From CAVPCY01 sp963770765 (GTDB taxonomy: Bacteria > Actinomycetota > Coriobacteriia > Anaerosomatales > PHET01): a DNA stretch of 64,000 bases. Location: assembly GCA_963770765.1 (NCBI GenBank), contig CAVYQS010000014.1:69596-133595 (forward strand), in the 5' to 3' direction. Within the stretch, counting starts at the first letter, position 1. Each line of letters opens with the position of its first letter. The notes beneath the pieces are model-generated. The model saw only the letters and a list, made by a program, of their open reading frames with translations, did no database searches and was not told the origin of the DNA. This document shows positions 9,060 to 15,664 of this stretch, piece by piece. The position numbers and the translations under genes were made by a program.

Positions 9060-10538
9060 GTGACGTCCACCACCGCGTTCTGGATCACCTGCGGCCTCTA
9101 CGGCGTGGCTGTCATCGGGAGCCTCTTGGGTGACGGCGTGCGCAGGGGCCGGGTCGGCTCCGCTGTTGCCGCGTTCTCCCTGCTGTGCGGAGGCGGGGTA
9201 GCCCTGTTCAGCGCTTGGACGTCCGAACCGACGTTCGTGGCCGGGACCTTCTATTCAGGAGCCGGATTCTCGCTGATTCCGGGGCTCGCCGGGGTACTGT
9301 CCGGCCTGTCGATCGCAGCCGAGGTGCCGTCGGGCGACCCCAGGTTCGCTCAGCGCAGCGCGCTTGTCTCTCTCGCGGCGTTGGGCGCGACGCTGGTCGC
9401 ACAGGCAGGCGACGTGGTCACCCTCGTGCTCTCACTGGAGATCGCGGCGGCTGCCAGCTACGCACTCGTCGCATTCGCTCGCTCACGTCGCTCGTATGAG
9501 TCTGCCGTGAAGTACTTCATTCAGGGATCGGTGGCGACGGCGCTCATCCTTGTCGCCGCCGCAGCCCTCGCTGCGGGCTCGGCGCCGTCACTAGGCTACG
9601 CAGTCATCAGTCGTGCAGCGGGCACCGCACCCACCACCGCGCTGACCGCCGGCATCGTGCTGCTTGTGGCAGGGTTGGCCTTCAAGGCGGGTGCGGCCCC
9701 GTTCCATTCGTGGGCTCCCGACGCGTATGAAGTCGCACCTCCCGCTGCTGGCGGAGTCCTGGCCGGCGTCGTCAAGGCGGCGGTGATCGCCGCACTGTGC
9801 GTGGTCCTGGGCGCCTCTGCCTTCGCCGGTTCGTCTCCGTCGCTGCCGCTCGGTCTGCTCGGCACTGCCGTGTTTCCGATCGTGGCGACGATCGGTGGGC
9901 TATCGATCGTCGTCGGTTCTGTGGGAGCGCTTCGTCAACGGTCGTATCTGCGCATGCTCGGATACGCGGGCGTCGCACAGGTCGGTTTCGCGCTGCTCGC
10001 TCTCGGTGCCCGAAGCCTGAACTCGACGCTCGTGGCGATCGCCACCTACGCTGTCGCCACAACCGGCGCCTTCCTGTTCGCACGCTGGGTCGAACTGACG
10101 GATGATTCGTGGGACGGCAGCGTCGGCGGCCTCACCGGCACGGTACGACGCAGTCCGCTGGCCGCCGCCTCGATCTCCCTACTGATGATGTCGATGGCCG
10201 GAATCCCTCCGTTCCTCGGGTTCTGGGGCAAGTTCCAGGTGTTCCAGTCGACGATCGCTTCCTCCATCGGCTTGACGAGCCAAGGCTTCACGGGGCTGGG
10301 GCTGTTCTACGCCTCGCTGACGTTGATCGGCGTCGTCGGCGCGATCGTCTCGGTCGGGTACTACGGAGCGGTGATCGCAGCGGTGTACTCCTCGGTTGCG
10401 GGGGAGGAGGGTCAGCCGGCGCAGAACTCGGGGCTGACTCTTCTCGTCGTGCTGCTGCTTGGATGTGCCTCGCTGCTGCTCGGGGTGGTGCCGTTGCTTC
10501 TTCCCGCAGCCGACGTCATCCGTGGATTCGTGATGTAG
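9060..10538 (+). CDS. nuoN: NADH-quinone oxidoreductase subunit NuoN
   Basis: A 492-residue antiporter-like subunit starting at GTG 9060, one base after the nuoM stop. It has SYALVAFARSRRSYESAVKYF, GAAPFHSWAPDAYEVAP and LRQRSYLRMLGYAGVAQVGF, matching the NuoN versions of the channel segments, and GIPPFLGFWGKFQVF near the C-terminus. It is the last gene of the nuo operon; the TAG at 10536-10538 is followed by a 150-200 bp region with its own promoter-like and hairpin elements. Confidence 0.96.
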   Translation: MTSTTAFWITCGLYGVAVIGSLLGDGVRRGRVGSAVAAFSLLCGGGVALFSAWTSEPTFVAGTFYSGAGFSLIPGLAGVLSGLSIAAEVPSGDPRFAQRSALVSLAALGATLVAQAGDVVTLVLSLEIAAAASYALVAFARSRRSYESAVKYFIQGSVATALILVAAAALAAGSAPSLGYAVISRAAGTAPTTALTAGIVLLVAGLAFKAGAAPFHSWAPDAYEVAPPAAGGVLAGVVKAAVIAALCVVLGASAFAGSSPSLPLGLLGTAVFPIVATIGGLSIVVGSVGALRQRSYLRMLGYAGVAQVGFALLALGARSLNSTLVAIATYAVATTGAFLFARWVELTDDSWDGSVGGLTGTVRRSPLAAASISLLMMSMAGIPPFLGFWGKFQVFQSTIASSIGLTSQGFTGLGLFYASLTLIGVVGAIVSVGYYGAVIAAVYSSVAGEEGQPAQNSGLTLLVVLLLGCASLLLGVVPLLLPAADVIRGFVM

Positions 10539-10564
10539 AACGGCTGCACAGCCGAAGTGGGCGG

Positions 10565-10593
10565 TTGCACCTGCAGAATCCCGGTGCTACGAT
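10565..10593 (+). promoter_or_regulatory. sigma-70-type promoter after nuoN
   Basis: TTGCAC (10565-10570), a 17-base spacer, then TACGAT (10588-10593). The match is good and the spacing optimal, with predicted transcription from about 10600. It would drive the hairpin element at 10603-10668 and possibly the FlgM-like gene downstream. Confidence 0.6.
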
Positions 10594-10602
10594 TTGTCTC
10601 GA

Positions 10603-10668
10603 GTTGCATGCGAATGCAACCCCTTACCCCTGAGCCTCAAGGTGCCGGCCTTGGGGCTCCCCCTTTTC
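10603..10668 (+). ncRNA. candidate small RNA or leader ending in a terminator-like hairpin
   Basis: Just downstream of the predicted start lies a perfect 7-bp stem with a GCGA loop (GTTGCAT at 10603-10609, ATGCAAC at 10614-10620). A second 11-bp hairpin follows (10632-10642 with 10649-10659, one G-U pair), then C and T runs ending in TTTT at about 10664-10667. Promoter, hairpin and terminator together outline a transcript of about 65-70 bases. It could equally be the nuo operon terminator, or an attenuator for the next gene. No known RNA family was recognised. Confidence 0.35.
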
Positions 10669-10735
10669 TCAGGCACTTTCCGGCATCCTCCGCGTGTTCG
10701 GTCGCCCGATTCGGGCGCGTCGCGGTCGCTCAGAA

Positions 10736-11059
10736 ATGGTGAGCAGGATTCAGTCCTTTCGAAGCATCAAGCGGCGCTCTCTCAGTGCCGATATGCAGTA
10801 CATGATCATCTCAGACGAGCAGGCCAGACTCGCAGCGCGCGACGCGCGTTCACATTGCGAAGAATATGGCGCGACCCCGGCGATCGACGACGTCTCCTCT
10901 GAGTTGATAGCGCTGGCCACCGCCACTGCGCGCTCCGCGCCCGACATACGTTCCGAGCGCGTTGAGGATGCCAAGATCCGTCTCGACACCGGTGAGCTCG
11001 ATGCTCGGGATGTCGCGACCAAGATCCTGTCGCGCATCGTCTCGGATTCGCTTCGTTAG
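10736..11059 (+). CDS. small protein with a FlgM-like (anti-sigma-28) C-terminus
   Basis: About 107 residues from ATG 10736. The start is uncertain: GTG 10694 and ATG 10793 are in frame, and none has a clear ribosome binding site. The C-terminal part (IRSERVEDAKIRLDTGELDA, then DVATKILSRIVSD) follows the FlgM pattern of an R-x-x-x-V-x-x-x-K/R helix, a short x-G-x-[YL] turn and a helix ending in I-L. FlgM binds and inhibits the flagellar sigma factor. No flagellar gene is visible here, so this is inferred from the C-terminal pattern only; it may simply be an uncharacterised helical protein. Confidence 0.45.
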   Translation: MVSRIQSFRSIKRRSLSADMQYMIISDEQARLAARDARSHCEEYGATPAIDDVSSELIALATATARSAPDIRSERVEDAKIRLDTGELDARDVATKILSRIVSDSLR

Positions 11060-11144
11060 GGCACGCACGTCGCGGCTGTGGCGCACCTCGGTCCCAAAGC
11101 ACATAATCTGAGGGGTGGCGTCCGCACTATCGGAGGAGGCACTC

Positions 11145-11432
11145 GTGAGTGAGCGCAACCCTGCGCGCATGCTCTTTACCGTGGCGATGAATGTGCTCGT
11201 CGTGCTTGCGATCGCGCTCACTCTGCGCCTCGTTGTGCTCTTCTTCGGTCAGTTGGCAGCGCAGAGCTGGGCCGAGGCGGTCGTCGCGCTGACCGATCCG
11301 ATCACGCTGCCCGTGGCTGTGGAGCCCATCAAGACGCCCTATGGGGGTGTGTTCGACGTCGCCGCGGCAGTCACGGTCATCGCACTGCTCGCTGCCGAGT
11401 GGCTTCTCAGCATTCTTCGCTCGCGATCCTAA
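11145..11432 (+). CDS. small membrane protein, possibly YggT-like
   Basis: About 95 residues. GTG 11145 is chosen because GGAGGAGG at 11132-11139 lies 5 bases upstream. There is a helix at about 12-35 (MLFTVAMNVLVVLAIALTLR), a loop with LTDPITLPVAVEPIKTPYGG, and a second helix near the C-terminus. The loop followed by a GG-FD turn loosely recalls YggT proteins, where a P-[LI]-R-x-[LI]-P segment precedes the second helix, but the match is weak. It precedes pilB by a short gap. Confidence 0.55.
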   Translation: MSERNPARMLFTVAMNVLVVLAIALTLRLVVLFFGQLAAQSWAEAVVALTDPITLPVAVEPIKTPYGGVFDVAAAVTVIALLAAEWLLSILRSRS

Positions 11433-11474
11433 CCCGGCCTCTCTTTGCTGGGTGCTCAACGTGGAGGGGGATTC

Positions 11475-13148
11475 TTGACGTATTCGCGCGAAAGGCTGGG
11501 GGAGCTGCTCGTTTCCGCAGGGCTGCTCTCCCCTGAACAGCTCGATTCCGCGCTCGAGATCCAGGCGATCGAGGGCGGCAAGCTCGGAGAGGTGCTCGTA
11601 CGCGAGCTCGTGGTCACCGAGGACCAGATAGCCTATGCGCTGGCTTCCCAGAAGGGGCTCGCGCACGTGAACCTCGCCGCGATATCGATCGATCGCGCCG
11701 CCGCTATCATGCTGCCGTTGCGCACCGCGCGCCGCCGGCGCTGCATCCCCATCGGAGTAGAGAACGGACTGCTCACACTGGCCATGGCCGATCCGCTCGA
11801 CGTGGAAGCGGTCGATGAGGCGGAGCTGCTCACCGGTCTCAAGATACGACCGGTCGTCGCCGCTGCCTCGCAGGTCCGCTTCGCGATCGAGAAGTACGTC
11901 GCTGGAGCGGACGCGATGCTCGAACTCGGAGTGGATGACTCGGATCAGTCCGAGCCGGACGCGCTCTCCGAGTCTCTTGTCGACGCCAGTGTCGCCATCG
12001 TTCGCATCGTGAATCAGATAGTGCATGAGGCGGTCCTGGCCCGCGCAAGCGACATCCATTTCGAGCCCTCTGAGAGTGCGGTGCGCGTGAGATACCGGGT
12101 TGACGGTGTCTTGCGAGAGGCGACCGAACTGCCCAAGTCCTCCCAAGCCGAGCTGTTGTCGCGTGTCAAGGTCATGGCCGACCTGGACATCACCGAGCGG
12201 CGGCGCCCTCAAGATGGGCGTTTCGGCGTCAGGATCGAGGGCAAGAACCTCGACCTTCGAGTCGCCACACTCCCGACTCCGGATGGGGAAGCGATCACCC
12301 TGCGCATCCTCGACAGCGAGGTTGCGTTTCACCCGCTCGCACACACCGGCCTCTCACCCGAGGACCTTGCGGTCATCGCGCGGATGCTGTCGAAGCCCTA
12401 CGGCGCGCTCTTCATCTCAGGTCCGACAGGATCCGGGAAGTCGACGACGTTGTACGCACTCATGCACGCCGCCAACGATCCCGGGCGCAAGGTCATCACG
12501 GTCGAGGATCCTATCGAGTACCGGATGGACGGGGTCACTCAGCTCGCGGTCAACGCCCGCATCGGACTCACATTCGCTTCGGGACTGCGCACCATACTGC
12601 GATCCGATCCGGATGTCGTGATGGTCGGCGAGGTCCGTGATCCCGAGACTGCCGAGATCGCTGTGCGCGCGGCTCTCACCGGGCATCTCGTCATGAGCTC
12701 GATCCACACGAACGACGCGCCTTCGGCGCTCACCCGCCTGACGGACATGGGGGTTGCCCCCTACATCACTTCGTCGGGTCTGCTTGGAGCGGTCGCGCAG
12801 CGCTTGGTCAGACGGCTGTGCCCGCGCTGCCGAGAGGTTGCGACGGGTGTGGGCGTCGATCGCCTGCTAGCAGCCGGATTCGAGGAGTCGGAGCTCGCCA
12901 CCTTGCGGGTCTACACACCCAAGGGATGCGCCGAGTGTTCGCAGACGGGCTACAAGGGCAGAATCGGAGTATTCGAAGTGATGGAGTTCGATGACGCGCT
13001 CCATTCGCTGTTCTTGCGCAACGCGTCGACTCTTGAGCTTCGCAACGCCGCGATCGCCGGGGGAATGAGGACTCTGCGGCGCGACGCCCTCGACAAGGTG
13101 AAGGCTGGCATCACCAGCCTGGAGGAGATGGATCGGGTGGTGGTCTAG
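11475..13148 (+). CDS. pilB: type IV pilus / type II secretion assembly ATPase (PilB/GspE)
   Basis: About 557 residues. TTG 11475 fits best because GGAGGGGG at 11463-11470 lies 4 bases upstream. The N-terminal about 150 residues are an MshEN-like domain (ERLGELLVSAGLLSPEQLDSAL). The ATPase core has Walker A GPTGSGKST at 316-324, the Asp box VEDPIEYRMDGVTQ, Walker B with RSDPDVVMVGEVRDPETAE, and the His box SSIHTNDAPSALTRL. A zinc-binding set C449-x2-C452 and C485-x2-C488 is present. It powers pilin polymerisation at the inner face of the membrane. No other pilus genes lie next to it here. Confidence 0.92.
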   Translation: MTYSRERLGELLVSAGLLSPEQLDSALEIQAIEGGKLGEVLVRELVVTEDQIAYALASQKGLAHVNLAAISIDRAAAIMLPLRTARRRRCIPIGVENGLLTLAMADPLDVEAVDEAELLTGLKIRPVVAAASQVRFAIEKYVAGADAMLELGVDDSDQSEPDALSESLVDASVAIVRIVNQIVHEAVLARASDIHFEPSESAVRVRYRVDGVLREATELPKSSQAELLSRVKVMADLDITERRRPQDGRFGVRIEGKNLDLRVATLPTPDGEAITLRILDSEVAFHPLAHTGLSPEDLAVIARMLSKPYGALFISGPTGSGKSTTLYALMHAANDPGRKVITVEDPIEYRMDGVTQLAVNARIGLTFASGLRTILRSDPDVVMVGEVRDPETAEIAVRAALTGHLVMSSIHTNDAPSALTRLTDMGVAPYITSSGLLGAVAQRLVRRLCPRCREVATGVGVDRLLAAGFEESELATLRVYTPKGCAECSQTGYKGRIGVFEVMEFDDALHSLFLRNASTLELRNAAIAGGMRTLRRDALDKVKAGITSLEEMDRVVV

Positions 13149-14348
13149 GTGGGGAAGCGTGCACCGCGAGCTGTAGTGCTCGTTCTCGACAGTGTAGGGG
13201 CCGGCGCGCTGCCCGACGCACACGAGTATGGCGACGAGGGATCGAACACGCTGAGCAACACCTCGGCGGCGGTGGGAGGTATCGCGATGCCGCACCTGGG
13301 TGCTCGCGGGTTGGGGAACATCACCGCCATCTCGGGCGTCGATCCCGTGGCAAACCCCTCGGCATCGTGGGGCCGGAGCGCTGAGAGCAGCGCCGGTAAG
13401 GACACGACCACCGGCCACTGGGAGATGATGGGCGTCGTGTTGGAGCGCGCGTTTCCCACCTACCCGGACGGGTTTCCTCCCGAGGTCATGGATGCGTTCA
13501 CCGAGCTCACCGGACTTGGGTGGCTCGGCAACTATCCGGCGAGTGGCACAGAGATCATCCAGGAGCTCGGCGACGAGCACGTGGCGACGGGTAAGCCGAT
13601 CGTCTACACCAGCGCGGACAGTGTGTTCCAGATCGCGGCCCACGAAGGGGTCATACCGATCGAGGAGCTCTACCGGATCTGCCTGATCGCGCGTGAGCAG
13701 GTGTGTGTCGGAGAGCATGCGGTGGGGCGCATCATCGCACGCCCATTCGTCGGCCCCGACGGTGCCGGCATATACACACGCACGCATCGTCGGCGTGACT
13801 TCGCGGTCGAGCCCTTCGAGCCCACGGTGCTCGACCGACTCGCCGATAAGGGCGTCGCAAGCTACGGGATCGGCAAGATCGGCGAGATATTCGCGTGGCG
13901 CGGCATCTGCGAGTCACCCCATTCCGAGAACAACATGCACGGCTTCGACAACCTGCTCGCTCGCGTCAAGGACGAGAGCGACAACGGCTTCGTGTTCGCC
14001 AATCTCGTGGACTTCGACATGATCTGGGGCCACCGCAACGATGTGGAGGGCTACGCGCGTGGCCTCGAGGCCGTCGACGCTCGGATGCCCGAGCTGTTCG
14101 ATGCCATGGTCGAGGGCGACCTGTTCATCCTCACTGCGGACCACGGGTGCGACCCGACAACCGGCTCCACGGACCATTCTCGCGAGTACACGCCGCTGAT
14201 CGCCTACATCAAAGGGGTCGAGCGCGGGGTCGACCTGGGCATCCGCGAGACCTTCTCGGACATCGGCGAGACGGTGCTGGACTTCTACGGTCTGGCCGGT
14301 GCGTGCGGACGTGGCACGAGCTTCCTTTCGGCGGTGCGGGACGCATGA
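13149..14348 (+). CDS. deoB: phosphopentomutase
   Basis: A 399-residue alkaline-phosphatase-superfamily enzyme that interconverts (deoxy)ribose 1-phosphate and 5-phosphate. The N-terminus carries the metal- and phosphate-site segment LVLDSVGAGALPDAHEYGDE, and SAGKDTTTGHWEMMG matches the catalytic Thr region. The C-terminal LTADHGCDPTT, then STDHSREYTPL, holds further metal ligands. It starts at GTG 13149 directly after the pilB stop and overlaps the next gene by 4 bp. The pair with a nucleoside phosphorylase forms a nucleoside salvage unit. Confidence 0.95.
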   Translation: MGKRAPRAVVLVLDSVGAGALPDAHEYGDEGSNTLSNTSAAVGGIAMPHLGARGLGNITAISGVDPVANPSASWGRSAESSAGKDTTTGHWEMMGVVLERAFPTYPDGFPPEVMDAFTELTGLGWLGNYPASGTEIIQELGDEHVATGKPIVYTSADSVFQIAAHEGVIPIEELYRICLIAREQVCVGEHAVGRIIARPFVGPDGAGIYTRTHRRRDFAVEPFEPTVLDRLADKGVASYGIGKIGEIFAWRGICESPHSENNMHGFDNLLARVKDESDNGFVFANLVDFDMIWGHRNDVEGYARGLEAVDARMPELFDAMVEGDLFILTADHGCDPTTGSTDHSREYTPLIAYIKGVERGVDLGIRETFSDIGETVLDFYGLAGACGRGTSFLSAVRDA

Positions 14349-15655
14349 GCAGCGAGCTCAGTTTCGAGGAGCTCATCGAGCAGAAACGTGACGGCCGCGA
14401 ACACGATCAGCACGGTCTCGAGCGCCTCGTATGGGGGTACACCAGCGGCGAGATGCCTGACTACCAGATGTCCGCGTGGCTGATGGCGGTCTACCTCAAC
14501 GGACTATCCGATCGCGAGACAGTCGAGCTGACATCCGCCATGGTCCGCAGCGGCCGCCAGGTGGATCTGAGTTCGGTTCCCGGCATCAAGGTCGACAAGC
14601 ATTCGACCGGCGGCGTGGCGGACACGACGACTCTCATCTTGGCGCCCCTCGTCGCTTCGTGCGGCGTCCCGGTCGCCAAGATGAGCGGACGCGGGTTGGG
14701 ACATACGGGCGGGACACTCGACAAGCTGGAATCGATTCCGGGTTTCTCGGTGGAGTTGAGTCCTGAGCGGTTCCTGCAACAGGTGCGTGACGTGGGAGTC
14801 GCGGTCATGGCGCAGTCGCCCGACGTGGACCCGGCGGACAAGAAGATGTACGCGCTGCGCGATGTGACCGCGACGGTGCCCAGCATTCCTCTCATAGTCG
14901 GCAGCATCATCTCCAAGAAGGTCGCCGGTGGCGCCGACGCGATCTTGCTCGACGTGAAGGTGGGAAGCGGCGCGTTCATGAAGACCGAAGACGACGCACG
15001 CAGGTTGGCCGGCGAGCTCACGCGGGTGGGACACGCGCTCGGTCGCACGGTCGTTTGCGTGATGAGCGACATGGATCAGCCGCTCGGCATGGCGGTAGGC
15101 AACTCCCTCGAGGTGCGCGAGGCGGTGTTGACGCTGCGGGGTGAGGGGCCTGCGGAGCTCACCGAGCTGTGCCTCGTCCTCGGCGCGAAGATGCTTGTCA
15201 TGGGAGGCGTGTGCGCCGACGAACAAGCAGGCCGAGAGAGAAGTGCGCGTGCCATCGCCGACGGCAGCGCACTCGAAGCGTTCCGCCGCTGGATCGCGGC
15301 GCAGAGCGGTGATGCACGAATCGTCGACGATGTTGGTCTTCTCCCGCTGTCTCCCAACATGCGCGAAGTGCGTGCTCGAGAGACGGGGTTCGTGACCGGC
15401 TTCGACAGCGAGGGCGTCGGACGTGCCGGGATGCTGCTGGGAGCCGGACGTGCACGCAAGGATGACGTCATAGACCTCGGCGCCGGACTACAGCTCGCCG
15501 TACGGGTCGGGGACGCAGTCGAACCCGGGTCGTTGCTGTGCACCATGTACGCGGCCAGTGAAGTGCTGCTTGATTCCGCAGAGGAACGCTTCCGCGAATC
15601 GGTCACAGTGGGCGGTTCCCGAGTCGACCCGCCTCCGCTCTTCCACGAGCTGTAG
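14345..15655 (+). CDS. pyrimidine-nucleoside (thymidine) phosphorylase
   Basis: A 436-residue member of the DeoA/Pdp family, cleaving pyrimidine nucleosides with phosphate to base plus (deoxy)ribose 1-phosphate, which DeoB then converts. It shows KVDKHSTGGVADTTTL (phosphate loop) and MSGRGLGHTGGTLDKLE. A C-terminal barrel-sandwich domain follows (RARETGFVTGFDSEGVG). The ATG overlaps the deoB stop by 4 bp. Whether it prefers thymidine only (DeoA) or uridine as well (Pdp) cannot be decided from sequence alone, so no symbol is given. Confidence 0.92.
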   Translation: MSSELSFEELIEQKRDGREHDQHGLERLVWGYTSGEMPDYQMSAWLMAVYLNGLSDRETVELTSAMVRSGRQVDLSSVPGIKVDKHSTGGVADTTTLILAPLVASCGVPVAKMSGRGLGHTGGTLDKLESIPGFSVELSPERFLQQVRDVGVAVMAQSPDVDPADKKMYALRDVTATVPSIPLIVGSIISKKVAGGADAILLDVKVGSGAFMKTEDDARRLAGELTRVGHALGRTVVCVMSDMDQPLGMAVGNSLEVREAVLTLRGEGPAELTELCLVLGAKMLVMGGVCADEQAGRERSARAIADGSALEAFRRWIAAQSGDARIVDDVGLLPLSPNMREVRARETGFVTGFDSEGVGRAGMLLGAGRARKDDVIDLGAGLQLAVRVGDAVEPGSLLCTMYAASEVLLDSAEERFRESVTVGGSRVDPPPLFHEL

Positions 15656-15664
15656 GCGGTCTGG

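Noticed and set aside
11127..12344. A 405-residue minus-strand open frame opposite pilB
   Set aside because: No recognisable motif; it is a shadow of the pilB codon pattern.
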